Part shown: one piece after another, positions 45,710-53,937 of the stretch | Position numbering within the stretch: the stretch's first letter is position 1 | Layout of the letters: every line of letters begins with the position of its first letter | Assembly: GCA_030652255.1 (NCBI GenBank) | Contig: JAUSAZ010000077.1 | Coordinates: 1 to 64,000 of the forward strand | Length of the DNA: 64,000 nucleotides | Direction: 5' to 3' | Origin: Myxococcales bacterium | GTDB lineage: Bacteria > Myxococcota_A > Polyangia > Polyangiales > Ga0077539 | Position numbers and translations under genes: made by a program | The notes under the pieces: model-generated | What the model saw: only the letters and a program-made list of their open reading frames with translations | Databases searched by the model: none | What the model was told of the DNA's origin: nothing

Positions 45710-47416
45710 TCAGGGCGCCGGGGGTGCGGGCGTCGTCGGGGGAGGGGCGCGCAGCGCCGTGATGCGCTGCCGGATGGCGTCGCGGTCCGGGGCGTCGGGG
45801 TTCTGCTCCAGGTAGCGCTCCAGCTGCTGGGCGAGGCGCTCCCGGCCCAACCGCGACCCCTGCTGGAGGATCTGGTTGATCGGGATGTTCTGCAGCGGGC
45901 CCAGCGGCGGTGCCTGCGGGCGCGGCGGCGTCGCGGGCACGTCGGGCGTCGGGGCGGGCGTCGGTGCCGCGGGCGTCGGCGCCGCGGGCACATCGGGCGT
46001 CGGCGTCGGCGTCGGCGTCGGCGTGGTGGGCGTCGTGGGCCGCACCGCGACGGGGCGACGCGGAGGCGTGGTGGGCGTGGTGGGCGCGACGGCGACCGGC
46101 GCGACCGGCGCGACGGGCGTGGGCGCGACGGCAGGCGCGGGAGCAGGCGCGGGCGCGGGATCGGGCGTGGGCGCGGCGACCGGGGCGATTGGGGCGACCG
46201 GTGCGGGCTCGGGCGCCGGGTCGGCCCGGAGCGCGAGCGCGGCCGCGAGCGCGCCGCCAGCGCCGATCGCGACGACGGCGCCGATGATCCACGGGGCGCG
46301 GGAGCGCGCAGGGGGGCGCGCCGGGGCGGCGGGGGCGATGTGGGGAGAGGGGGCAGCGGGCGGACGGGAGAGGCCGCCGGCGTCGAGGGTGGCGGGCCAG
46401 GCGCCGGGCGGGGCGACCGGGGGCGACGTGGCACCGGGCTGGAAGGCCGGGATGGCCACGGTGGCGGGGACGCTTGCGGGCACGGCGGCGGCGGGGATGG
46501 GCACGGTGCGCGCGGGGGGACGGCCGTGGAGGGCGGCCTCGAGGGTCTGCGCGGCGACGCCCGCGTCGGCGAAGCGCTGCGCGGCGTCGCGGTGCACGGC
46601 CTGGGCGAACCACGCGTCGAAGGTGGCGGGCACGAGCGACGCGACGCCGAACTCCGCCGCCCGCATCGACGCGCTCGGGATGGGCCCGAAGAGCATCTCG
46701 CGCATCATCACCTGGACGGAGGTGCCCGCGAGGTTGCCGGCGTTCCAGAACACCCGGCCCGTGAGGAGGTAGAAGGCCAGGAGCCCGATGGCCCAGACGT
46801 CCGTCGGGGGGCCGATGATGCCGTGCGCCTCGGTCTGCTCGGGGGCCATCCAGAGGGGCGTGCCCATGCTGCCGGTGCCGGCGCCGCGGGCGTCCTGCAC
46901 CACCTTGGCGATGCCGAAGTCGAGCACCTTCACCATCACCGTCGCGCCCTCGCGGCGCGTCGAGGCGAGGAAGATGTTCTCGGGCTTCACGTCGCGGTGC
47001 ACCAGGCCCGAGCGGTGGGCCGCCCCGAGCGCGTGGCACACCTGCCGGAGGATCTCGTAGGCCTCCGCGGGGGGCACCGGGCCGCGCTTCTCCACGCGAT
47101 CGAAGAGGGTCTCGCCCTGGAGGAGTTCCATGGCCAGCCAGGGCACGCCGGACGACTCGTCGACGCCGGAGGCGATCACCTCCACGACGTGGTCGCTCGC
47201 GATGCGCGACCCGGCCCGCGCCTCGTCGGCGAAGCGCCGGCGGTTGGCCGGGTCGGCCACGAACTGCGGGTGCATGAGCTTCAGCGCCCGCTCGCGGCCG
47301 GTGCTCAGCTGCTCGACCACGTACACCGCGCCCATGCCCCCGTCGGCCAGCGGGCGCACCACCCGGAAATCGTTCGCGAAGAGGGTGCCGGGAGCGAGCT
47401 GGGCGAGCGTCGACAT
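45710..47416 (-). CDS. Hanks-type Ser/Thr protein kinase with Pro/Ala/Thr-rich periplasmic tail
   Basis: A 568-residue receptor-like kinase. The kinase domain is at residues about 18-285: LADGGMGAVYVVE, RALKLMHPQF, HRDVKPENIFL, KVLDFGIAK and GTPLWMAPEQT, all consistent with an active enzyme. A Pro-rich juxtamembrane linker, one membrane helix (WIIGAVVAIGAGGALAAALAL) and a tail of about 140 residues dominated by PAPAPT-type repeats follow. The tail ends in a small helical segment (RERLAQQLERYLEQNPDAP). The giant TPR gene lies downstream on the same strand. It is divergent from the Kef-type antiporter gene. Confidence 0.9.
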   Translation of the reverse strand: MSTLAQLAPGTLFANDFRVVRPLADGGMGAVYVVEQLSTGRERALKLMHPQFVADPANRRRFADEARAGSRIASDHVVEVIASGVDESSGVPWLAMELLQGETLFDRVEKRGPVPPAEAYEILRQVCHALGAAHRSGLVHRDVKPENIFLASTRREGATVMVKVLDFGIAKVVQDARGAGTGSMGTPLWMAPEQTEAHGIIGPPTDVWAIGLLAFYLLTGRVFWNAGNLAGTSVQVMMREMLFGPIPSASMRAAEFGVASLVPATFDAWFAQAVHRDAAQRFADAGVAAQTLEAALHGRPPARTVPIPAAAVPASVPATVAIPAFQPGATSPPVAPPGAWPATLDAGGLSRPPAAPSPHIAPAAPARPPARSRAPWIIGAVVAIGAGGALAAALALRADPAPEPAPVAPIAPVAAPTPDPAPAPAPAPAVAPTPVAPVAPVAVAPTTPTTPPRRPVAVRPTTPTTPTPTPTPTPDVPAAPTPAAPTPAPTPDVPATPPRPQAPPLGPLQNIPINQILQQGSRLGRERLAQQLERYLEQNPDAPDRDAIRQRITALRAPPPTTPAPPAP

Positions 47417-47538
47417 GCCCGATTGAATGCAACCCCGCCCGCAACTTCACAAGCGATACCTGCGCACTCTCCCCCCGCCGCGGACCCCGGAGGGTGGTGG
47501 ACGCTGCGACGGCGGGTCGGTAGGAGGGTCGGACACGC

Positions 47539-49308
47539 ATGCTGTCCACCTCGGCGATCTTCCTCGCGGCCGCGGTCCTCGCGGTCACCCTCTTCCAGCG
47601 CCTCGGGCTCGGCTCGGTGCTCGGCTACCTCGTCGCGGGCGCGCTCATCGGCCCGTCGGGCCTCGGGCTCGTGCGCGAGGTGCACGAGACCCTGCACTTC
47701 GCCGAGTTCGGCGTCGTGCTGCTGCTCTTCGTCATCGGCCTCGAGCTCCAGCCGAGCCGGCTCTGGAAGATGCGCAGCGCGGTGTTCGGCCTCGGCGCCG
47801 CGCAGGTGCTCGTCACGGCCCTGCTCGTCGGCGGCGCCGCGGCGGCGATGGGGGCGCGACCCGCGGCGGCGGTGGCCATCGGCGTGGGCCTCGCCATGTC
47901 CTCGACGGCCTTCGCCACGCAGCTGCTCGGCGAGAAGAACGAGCTCGGCACCGCGCACGGCCGCACCGCCTTCGCCATCCTGCTCTTCCAGGACGTCGCG
48001 GCCATCCCCGCGCTCGCGCTCATCCCCCTGCTCGGGGTGTCGACCACGCCCGCGGCCCGCGGCCCGCTCGCGCAGGTGCTGCTCGTCGCCGGGGTCATCG
48101 CCGCGCTCGTCATCGGCGGCCGCCTGCTGCTGCGCCCGGCCTTCCGCGTCGTGGCCAACGCCCACAGCCACGACCTCTCCACCGCCTCGGCGCTGCTCGT
48201 GGTCGTCGCCACCTCGATGGTGATGCAGGCCGTCGGGCTCTCCATGGCCCTCGGGGCCTTCATCGCGGGGGTGCTCCTCGCCGACTCGGAGTACCGCCAC
48301 GAGCTCGAGGCCAACATCGAGCCCTTCAAGGGCCTGCTGCTGGGGCTCTTCTTCATGGCCGTCGGCATGTCCGCCAACCTCCGCGTGCTCACCGCGCGCC
48401 CGCTGCTGGTGGTCGGGCTCGCGGTGGCGCTCGTGGCCGCCAAGGCCGCCGTGCTCGCCCTGCTCGGGCGCCTCTCGGGGCTCGCGCCGCGCGGGCAGGC
48501 CAGCCTCGGCGCGGCCCTCTCGCAGGGCGGCGAGTTCGCGTTCGTGATCTTCACCGTGGCCGAGGCCGCGGGCGTGCTGGGGCGCGCCACCGGCGAGCTC
48601 CTGGTGGTGGTGGTCACCCTCTCGATGGTGCTCACGCCGCTGCTGTTCAAGCTCCGCGACGAGGCCCTCCGGCGCCTCGACGCGGGGGGCGTGGCGCGGG
48701 CCTTCGACGCCATCGAGGACGAAGGCAGCCGGGTCATCATCGCGGGCTTCGGGCGCTTCGGGCAGGTCGTCGCCCGCGTGCTGCGCCTCAAGCGCGTCGC
48801 CTTCACGGCCCTCGACGCGAGCGCCACGCACGTCGACTTCGTGCGGCGCTTCGGCAACAAGATCCATTACGGCGACGCGTCGCGGGTCGATCTGCTGCGC
48901 GCGGCGGGCGCCGAGCGGGCGAAGGTGTTCGTGCTGGCCATCGACGAGTTCGAGGCCTCGATGCGCGCCCTGAAGACCGTGCAGGCGAACTTCCCCCACC
49001 TCCGGGTGGTGGCGCGCGCCCGCAACCGGCAGCACGCGTACGCCCTGCTGGGCGCCGGGGTCGAGACGGTGATCCGCGAGAACTTCGCGGGCAGCCTCGA
49101 CGCCGCGCGGGCCACGCTGGAGGAGCTCGGGGTCACCCACGCCGACGCGCGGGCGACGGTGAAGAAGTTCGGCCGCTACGACGAGGAGATGGTGCGCAAG
49201 ACGTACGTGCACCGCGACGACGAGAAGGCCCTCATCGAGTCGGCGAAGAGGTACGGCGACGAGCTCGAGCGCATCTTCCAGCAGGACGAGGCGAGCGCCC
49301 GGGAGTGA
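47539..49308 (+). CDS. Kef-type CPA2 monovalent cation/proton antiporter with TrkA-N domain
   Basis: A 589-residue membrane protein. The first 370 residues hold about 12 hydrophobic segments of the Na+/H+ exchanger fold (GYLVAGALIGPSGLGLVREV, FVIGLELQPSRLW, AMSSTAFATQLL, LLFQDVAAIPALALIPLL). The C-terminal part has a TrkA-N nucleotide-binding domain (SRVIIAGFGRFGQVVARVL, about 395-413) and a short helical tail. KefB/KefC proteins release K+ when gated by glutathione adducts; homologues in other bacteria serve general K+ or Na+ balance. No KefF/KefG-type ancillary gene is adjacent. Confidence 0.9.
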   Translation: MLSTSAIFLAAAVLAVTLFQRLGLGSVLGYLVAGALIGPSGLGLVREVHETLHFAEFGVVLLLFVIGLELQPSRLWKMRSAVFGLGAAQVLVTALLVGGAAAAMGARPAAAVAIGVGLAMSSTAFATQLLGEKNELGTAHGRTAFAILLFQDVAAIPALALIPLLGVSTTPAARGPLAQVLLVAGVIAALVIGGRLLLRPAFRVVANAHSHDLSTASALLVVVATSMVMQAVGLSMALGAFIAGVLLADSEYRHELEANIEPFKGLLLGLFFMAVGMSANLRVLTARPLLVVGLAVALVAAKAAVLALLGRLSGLAPRGQASLGAALSQGGEFAFVIFTVAEAAGVLGRATGELLVVVVTLSMVLTPLLFKLRDEALRRLDAGGVARAFDAIEDEGSRVIIAGFGRFGQVVARVLRLKRVAFTALDASATHVDFVRRFGNKIHYGDASRVDLLRAAGAERAKVFVLAIDEFEASMRALKTVQANFPHLRVVARARNRQHAYALLGAGVETVIRENFAGSLDAARATLEELGVTHADARATVKKFGRYDEEMVRKTYVHRDDEKALIESAKRYGDELERIFQQDEASARE

Positions 49309-49366
49309 AGGGACGGGGGCCCGTCTGGAGCGCCCGCGGGTTCGGTGCGACCCTCCGGGGCATCCA

Positions 49367-50527
49367 ATGCCCAGGATCACCTTCCAGTCCGTACGCACCG
49401 CCCTCTCCGACCCGCAGGCCGCCGCCGAGGCGCTGGTCAACGCGCTCGACGGCCCGGCCCCCCGGCTGGTCACGCTCTTCGCGTCGCGCGATCGCGACCA
49501 GCTGGCGCTCAACCGCGCCCTGCGCGAGCGGCTGCCGCGGGGCACCCGGCTCATCGGCGCGACCACCGCCGGCGAGCTCGACCGCGACGGCATCCACCAG
49601 GGCGCGGCGGTGCTGGGCGCCCTCTCCGGGGACTTCGAGGTGGGCCTCGGGCTCGGGCGGGGCCTCACCGGCGACGCCATCGCGGCGGGGGCCGAGGCCC
49701 TCAAGCGCGCCTGCGACGACCTCGGCGTGAGGCCCGGCGACCTCGACCGGAAGAAGAACGTCGGGCTCGTCATCGACGACGGCTCGCGCTTCAAGAAGGA
49801 AGAGCTGCTCATCGGGATGCTCTCCGGCAGCCCCGACGTGACCCTCGTCGGCGGCGGCGCGTCGGCGCCGGGCTTCGACCCGGCCACTCCCCCCTTCATG
49901 CACCTCGACGGCGAGGTGGTCACCGACGGCGCGCTGCTGGCGCTCTTCAAGACCGACGCGCCCTTCGCCGCGATGCGCTCGCACTGGTACTCGCCCACCG
50001 GGGAGACGATCACCGTCACCCGCATCGACGGGTCGTGCACCCGCGCCCTGGAGATCGACGGCAGGCCCGCCGCGGCGCGCTACGCGGAGATCCTCGGGGT
50101 GGGCGTCGACGAGCTGGAGTTCGGCCTGCCCCGGGGCTTCGCGGCGCGCCCGACGGCCATCAAGATGGGGCGGGAGTACATGCTCCGCGCGCCGTGGAAG
50201 CCGCTGCCCGACGGGTCGATCCTGTTCGCCAACCTGCTGGAGGAGGGCACCGAGCTGGAGCTCATGCGCCTCGACGACCCGGTGGAGTCGACGCGTCGCT
50301 TCTTCGCCGAGGAGATGCCCGCGCGGGTGCCCTCGCCGCAGGCCGCGCTGCTCTTCCACTGCAGTGCCCGGGCGGCCTTCGCGGAGGGCGTCGGGCGCCT
50401 CGGGGAGCTCGGGGCGACGCTGGCCGCGGCGCCGCCGTGCGCGGGCTTCAACGTGTCCTTCGAGATCTTCAACGGCCTCGCGGTGAACACCACGCTCACG
50501 GCGCTGGTCTTCGGGGAGCGCCCATGA
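49367..50527 (+). CDS. FIST-domain sensor protein
   Basis: A 386-residue cytoplasmic protein with FIST-N (about 30-205; RLIGATTAGELDRDGIHQGA, VGLVIDDGSRFKKEELL) and FIST-C (about 220-365; PWKPLPDGSILFANLLEEGT, GFNVSFEIFNGLAVNTTLTA). FIST domains are thought to sense small ligands, possibly amino acids, and are found with signalling partners. It heads a four-gene operon in which every junction is a four-base overlap, so the four products should be made in fixed ratio. The likely role is to control the PP2C phosphatase encoded next. Confidence 0.88.
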   Translation: MPRITFQSVRTALSDPQAAAEALVNALDGPAPRLVTLFASRDRDQLALNRALRERLPRGTRLIGATTAGELDRDGIHQGAAVLGALSGDFEVGLGLGRGLTGDAIAAGAEALKRACDDLGVRPGDLDRKKNVGLVIDDGSRFKKEELLIGMLSGSPDVTLVGGGASAPGFDPATPPFMHLDGEVVTDGALLALFKTDAPFAAMRSHWYSPTGETITVTRIDGSCTRALEIDGRPAAARYAEILGVGVDELEFGLPRGFAARPTAIKMGREYMLRAPWKPLPDGSILFANLLEEGTELELMRLDDPVESTRRFFAEEMPARVPSPQAALLFHCSARAAFAEGVGRLGELGATLAAAPPCAGFNVSFEIFNGLAVNTTLTALVFGERP

Positions 50528-51471
50528 ACACAGTGACCGCCGACGCCGTCGACCTCGCGGAGGAGAACCGCCGGCTGCGCGAGCAGCTGGAGCAGAAGAC
50601 CCGCGTCGCGGCCAAGGCCCTCGCGGCGCAGCAGCGGCGCGTGCTGGAGATGGAGGAGTACGCCGCCGACCTGGCCGCGGCCAACGAGCGCGTGAGCCAG
50701 GCCAACGCCAGCCTCGCCGCCGCGCTCCGCGTGCTCGAGGAGAAGGACCGTCGGCTGAGCGAGGACCTCGCGCAGGCCCGGAGCTTCCAGCAGCGCATCC
50801 TGCCGCGCCCGCCGGCCGGGGGGCGGCTGGGCTTCGCCATCGCGTACCGCCCCGCCGAGGAGGTGGGCGGCGACCTCTACAGCGTGAGCGCGCTGCCCGG
50901 CGGCGGGTGGCGGGTGTTCATCGCCGACGCCATCGGGCACGGGGTGCAGGCCGCGCTGCGCACGATGATCCTGAAGTCGGAGTACGACGCCGTGCGCGAC
51001 GCCGCGACGCCGCGGGAGGTGCTCGCGCGGCTCAACCGGCAGATCGTCGCGGTGTACCCGGGGCTCGACCTGCACTGCACCGCGGCGTGCATCGACGTGG
51101 CGCCCGAGGCCTACGGCGCGCGCGTGACCTACGCCACCGCGGCGCACCCGCCGCTCGTGCACGTCTCCGCGGGGGACGCTCTGCAGCTCTACCAGCCGGG
51201 GCCCTTCCTGGGCGTGGTGGCCGAGGCGGAGTTTCCCTCCATGACCCTCGCGGCGCGGCCCGGCGACCGGCTGTTCCTGTTCAGCGATGGGCTGGTGGAG
51301 GAGTGGGCGGGCGACGAGGAGTTCGGCGTCGACCGGGTGCTGCGCGCGCTCGTCGCGGCCGGCGACCTCGACGCCACGGTGCGCGGCGCCGTCGACGCGC
51401 TCGAGGCCTTCGTCGGGGCGCAGCCGGTCACCGACGACGTCACCCTGCTCGGCGTCGAGGTCACCCGATGA
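50524..51471 (+). CDS. SpoIIE/RsbU-type PP2C phosphatase with coiled-coil N-terminus
   Basis: A 315-residue metal-dependent phosphatase that typically dephosphorylates a STAS-domain antagonist. Residues about 8-95 form a coiled coil (AEENRRLREQLEQKTRVAAK, VLEEKDRRLSEDLAQARSF). The catalytic domain shows EEVGGDLYSVSAL, FIADAIGHGVQAAL, LFLFSDGLVEEW and VTDDVTLLGVEV, giving the expected metal-binding Asp residues. The ATG overlaps the FIST stop (ATGA), and its own stop overlaps the STAS-like gene. The coiled coil probably transmits the FIST signal or forms a dimer. Confidence 0.9.
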   Translation: MNTVTADAVDLAEENRRLREQLEQKTRVAAKALAAQQRRVLEMEEYAADLAAANERVSQANASLAAALRVLEEKDRRLSEDLAQARSFQQRILPRPPAGGRLGFAIAYRPAEEVGGDLYSVSALPGGGWRVFIADAIGHGVQAALRTMILKSEYDAVRDAATPREVLARLNRQIVAVYPGLDLHCTAACIDVAPEAYGARVTYATAAHPPLVHVSAGDALQLYQPGPFLGVVAEAEFPSMTLAARPGDRLFLFSDGLVEEWAGDEEFGVDRVLRALVAAGDLDATVRGAVDALEAFVGAQPVTDDVTLLGVEVTR

Positions 51472-51863
51472 CCACGCTCGACCCCTTCGCCGCCGGCGAC
51501 CTGCGCATCGACGCCACCGCCGCGTCATCCCCGGCCGTGGTGTGTCTCGCGTGGAGCGGCAAGAGCAACGCCCGCCAGGCCGACCAGGTCATCCTGCCGT
51601 ACCTGGAGCGCAGCCTCGCCGCCGCGGCCGACCTCGGCGCCGCGCTCGAGCTGCGCTTCGAGGCGCTCAACCATTTCAACAGCTCCACCATCGCGGCGAT
51701 CATCCACGTCATCCAGCTGGCCCGGCGGCGCGGCGTGCGCCTGGTGGTGGTGTCCGACCCGCGGCGGCAGTGGCAGCGGCTCAGCTTCGACGCGCTGCGG
51801 GTCTTCGTGCAGCCCGACGGGCTCTTCGAGCTGCGCGCCGTGGGCGACGAGGGCGGCGCGTGA
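51468..51863 (+). CDS. STAS/SiaC-like anti-sigma-antagonist-type protein
   Basis: A 131-residue single-domain protein. The core ELRFEALNHFNSSTIAAIIHVI followed by GVRLVVVSDPRRQWQRLSFDAL matches the STAS-like/SiaC (DUF1987) pattern, in which a Ser/Thr in the NSS motif is phosphorylated by a partner kinase and dephosphorylated by the PP2C enzyme. The ATG overlaps the phosphatase stop, and the stop overlaps the kinase-like gene start. The assignment rests on the motif and operon position; the phosphosite is inferred to be in NSST at about residues 67-71. Confidence 0.75.
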   Translation: MTTLDPFAAGDLRIDATAASSPAVVCLAWSGKSNARQADQVILPYLERSLAAAADLGAALELRFEALNHFNSSTIAAIIHVIQLARRRGVRLVVVSDPRRQWQRLSFDALRVFVQPDGLFELRAVGDEGGA

Positions 51864-52348
51864 CGGCGCTGAGCCTCACGCTCGACATCGCCGCCGACTG
51901 GTCGAAGATCGACCCGACCCGCGAGGCCGTCGGCCTGCTGGTGCTCGCGCTCTTCGGCGACGACGACCTCCGCGACGCCCTCGCGATGGTGAGCGAAGAG
52001 CTGCTCGAGAACGCCATCAAGTACTCGCTGCCCGCGTCGAGCGTGGCGCTGGCCATCGAGCACCGCGGCGACGGCGTGGACATCGCGGTCACCAACGCCG
52101 TCGACGAGGGCGCCGTGCACCTGGCCGACCTGCGCGCGCGCATCGCGTGGGTGCGCTCCTTCGCGACGCCCTCGGAGGCCTACGCCGCCGCGCTGGCCCG
52201 GGTGTACGCGCAGGCTGGCGACGGCCGCTCGGGCCTGGGCATCGCGCGCATCGCCTATGAGGGCCGCTGCGGCCTGGAGTGCGACGAGTCCGTCCCCGGC
52301 CGGGTGACCGTGACCGCCCGCTGCCCGCGCGCCGCCTTCGGCGACTGA
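51860..52348 (+). CDS. HATPase (GHKL) kinase-like/anti-sigma-type protein
   Basis: A 162-residue GHKL ATP-binding protein. The N-box is MVSEELLENAIKYSLP, the G1 region DIAVTNAVDEG and the G2 region DGRSGLGIARIAYEG. There is no His-kinase dimerisation domain, so it resembles the serine kinases RsbW, SpoIIAB and SiaB that phosphorylate STAS partners. The GTG start overlaps the STAS-like gene stop. No sigma factor or diguanylate cyclase gene follows, so the output partner must be elsewhere. Confidence 0.8.
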   Translation: MTALSLTLDIAADWSKIDPTREAVGLLVLALFGDDDLRDALAMVSEELLENAIKYSLPASSVALAIEHRGDGVDIAVTNAVDEGAVHLADLRARIAWVRSFATPSEAYAAALARVYAQAGDGRSGLGIARIAYEGRCGLECDESVPGRVTVTARCPRAAFGD

Positions 52349-52355
52349 GCGGGCG

Positions 52356-53921
52356 TCAGTCCGCCGCGTCGTCGCCCGCGTCGCTGCCCGCGTCGTTGCC
52401 CGCGTCGTCCACCGCCTCGGCGGCGCTGTCGAGGCCCCCATCGGCGCCCGCATCGGCCCCGATGTCTGTCCCGATGTCCGTGCCTGCTTCCATCTCCGGC
52501 GCGACGTCGGCCGGGACCACCGCGTCGGCGCCGCCGTCGCCGCCGTCGGGCTTCGGGCCCTCCGGGACGATCACCCTCACCACGCGCTCGTCGACGGTCA
52601 CTCCGTCGCCCACGAGGGTGACGCGCACGAAGTACAGCTGCGGGTATTCCGACTCCGGCCGGGTGGTGTTGCGCAGGCGCACCCGGAAGGTGAGCCGCGT
52701 GCGGGTAGGAACCGTGGTGAAGGTGTCCATCACCCCGTCGGGCATGCCCGCGGGCGCGAGGTCGGCCCGCAGCGGCGGCGTCGCCCCGTCGGGCACCCGC
52801 GCGCTCAGCGCCTCGATGGCCTGCACGAAGCCGTGCGGGTCGTCCGTCGCCCGGCCGCTCACCTGCGCGAAGGCCAGCGAGTCGAGGAAGCGCAGGATGC
52901 CGTCCACCAGCGCCGCGCCCAGCCCGGTGCCGTCCTCCGCGATGTCGAACACCAGCGGGCACATCCCGCCCACCGCGGGCCGCGCGACGCCGCCCACGCC
53001 CGTCGAGCAGCGGCCGGCGGTCGCCGGGGCCACCGCGCCGGTGCGCATCGCGATGGCCTCCATCTGCTCGCGCGAGCCCTCCCCCGACGCGATGCCGATC
53101 ATCCGCGCGCCGATGGCCGCCAGCGCCGCGCCCGCGGCCTGGGTCGAGCGCGTGCCGGGCACCGAGTCGCCGTAGTCCGCGGGCTCGTGCGAGGGCGCGT
53201 CGGTCACGTTGATGACCACCCGCGCCGCCCCCGCGCGAAACCCGACGCCCCCCACCACGCTGCCCGGCGCCGTGCCCGGGGATGGGGTGAAGCGGGGGAT
53301 GTTGCCCAGCGGGAGCCCCTGGAGGCCCTCCCCGGTGGCGATCTGGTAGAGCGCCTCGCCCCAGGGCTCCGGTGGGTCGCCGCCGTTCTGGAGCGGGCGG
53401 TCGAGCGAGTTGACCGCCGCGGTCACGCGCCCGAGGTCGGTGGTGATGGGCGTGAGGAGGTTGTACGGCGCGTCGGTGTTGCGGCCGAAGGGCGCCACGG
53501 GAAACTCCGCGAAGCGCGACACGCCCATCGCGAGGTCGCCCACCCGCGCGCGCAGCGCCGGGATGATGTTGGAGCCGAGGCTCAGCTTCAGGTTGGCGAT
53601 CTCGCCGTTGAAGCTCCCGGTGGTGTCGACGTTGAGGTGCACGTCGAGCTTGGTCGCGCGCGGCTCGGCCTCCATGTCGAAGGTCTGCTCGGGGCCGTTG
53701 AAGGGGAGCGTCACCGTGAGGTGGTAGGTGGGGTACGGCGAGGCCGCGCGCACGGGCAGCGTCCCGTCCGGGCGCCCGCCGCCCCGGTCGGGGAAGGCCA
53801 TGGTGGCGTCGCCCGCGTCGAAGGCGTTGAACCCGGGCGGGCGCTCGTCGGCGCAGCCGGCAAGCATCGAGGCCATCACGACGTTGCGGGTGAGCGCGCG
53901 CACCGACGGGCACGCTAGCAC
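52356..53921 (-). CDS. lipoprotein with degenerate von Willebrand A-like domain and Asp/Ala/Gly tail
   Basis: A 521-residue exported protein. The signal region NVVMASMLAGC ends in a lipobox Cys. The central part (HLNVDTTGSFNGEIANLKLS with a D-T-T-G-S metal-binding pattern, MGVSRFAEFPVAPFG, VVINVTDAPSHEP) has the layout of a vWA domain. A beta-rich segment (TFRVRLRNTTRPESEYPQLY) follows, then a final 80 residues rich in Asp, Ala and Gly with DAGADGG/DAGNDAG repeats. Such proteins are common as myxobacterial surface lipoproteins. An internal ATG (MASML) is an alternative start. It is convergent with the partner-switching operon. Confidence 0.7.
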   Translation of the reverse strand: MLACPSVRALTRNVVMASMLAGCADERPPGFNAFDAGDATMAFPDRGGGRPDGTLPVRAASPYPTYHLTVTLPFNGPEQTFDMEAEPRATKLDVHLNVDTTGSFNGEIANLKLSLGSNIIPALRARVGDLAMGVSRFAEFPVAPFGRNTDAPYNLLTPITTDLGRVTAAVNSLDRPLQNGGDPPEPWGEALYQIATGEGLQGLPLGNIPRFTPSPGTAPGSVVGGVGFRAGAARVVINVTDAPSHEPADYGDSVPGTRSTQAAGAALAAIGARMIGIASGEGSREQMEAIAMRTGAVAPATAGRCSTGVGGVARPAVGGMCPLVFDIAEDGTGLGAALVDGILRFLDSLAFAQVSGRATDDPHGFVQAIEALSARVPDGATPPLRADLAPAGMPDGVMDTFTTVPTRTRLTFRVRLRNTTRPESEYPQLYFVRVTLVGDGVTVDERVVRVIVPEGPKPDGGDGGADAVVPADVAPEMEAGTDIGTDIGADAGADGGLDSAAEAVDDAGNDAGSDAGDDAAD

Positions 53922-53937
53922 GGTTGCCCGGCCGGGC

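Noticed and set aside
45556..46434. N-terminal extension of the giant TPR protein (293 codons)
   Set aside because: It runs antisense through the kinase gene's tail and is Pro/Arg low-complexity; the repeats begin at the ATG at 45555.
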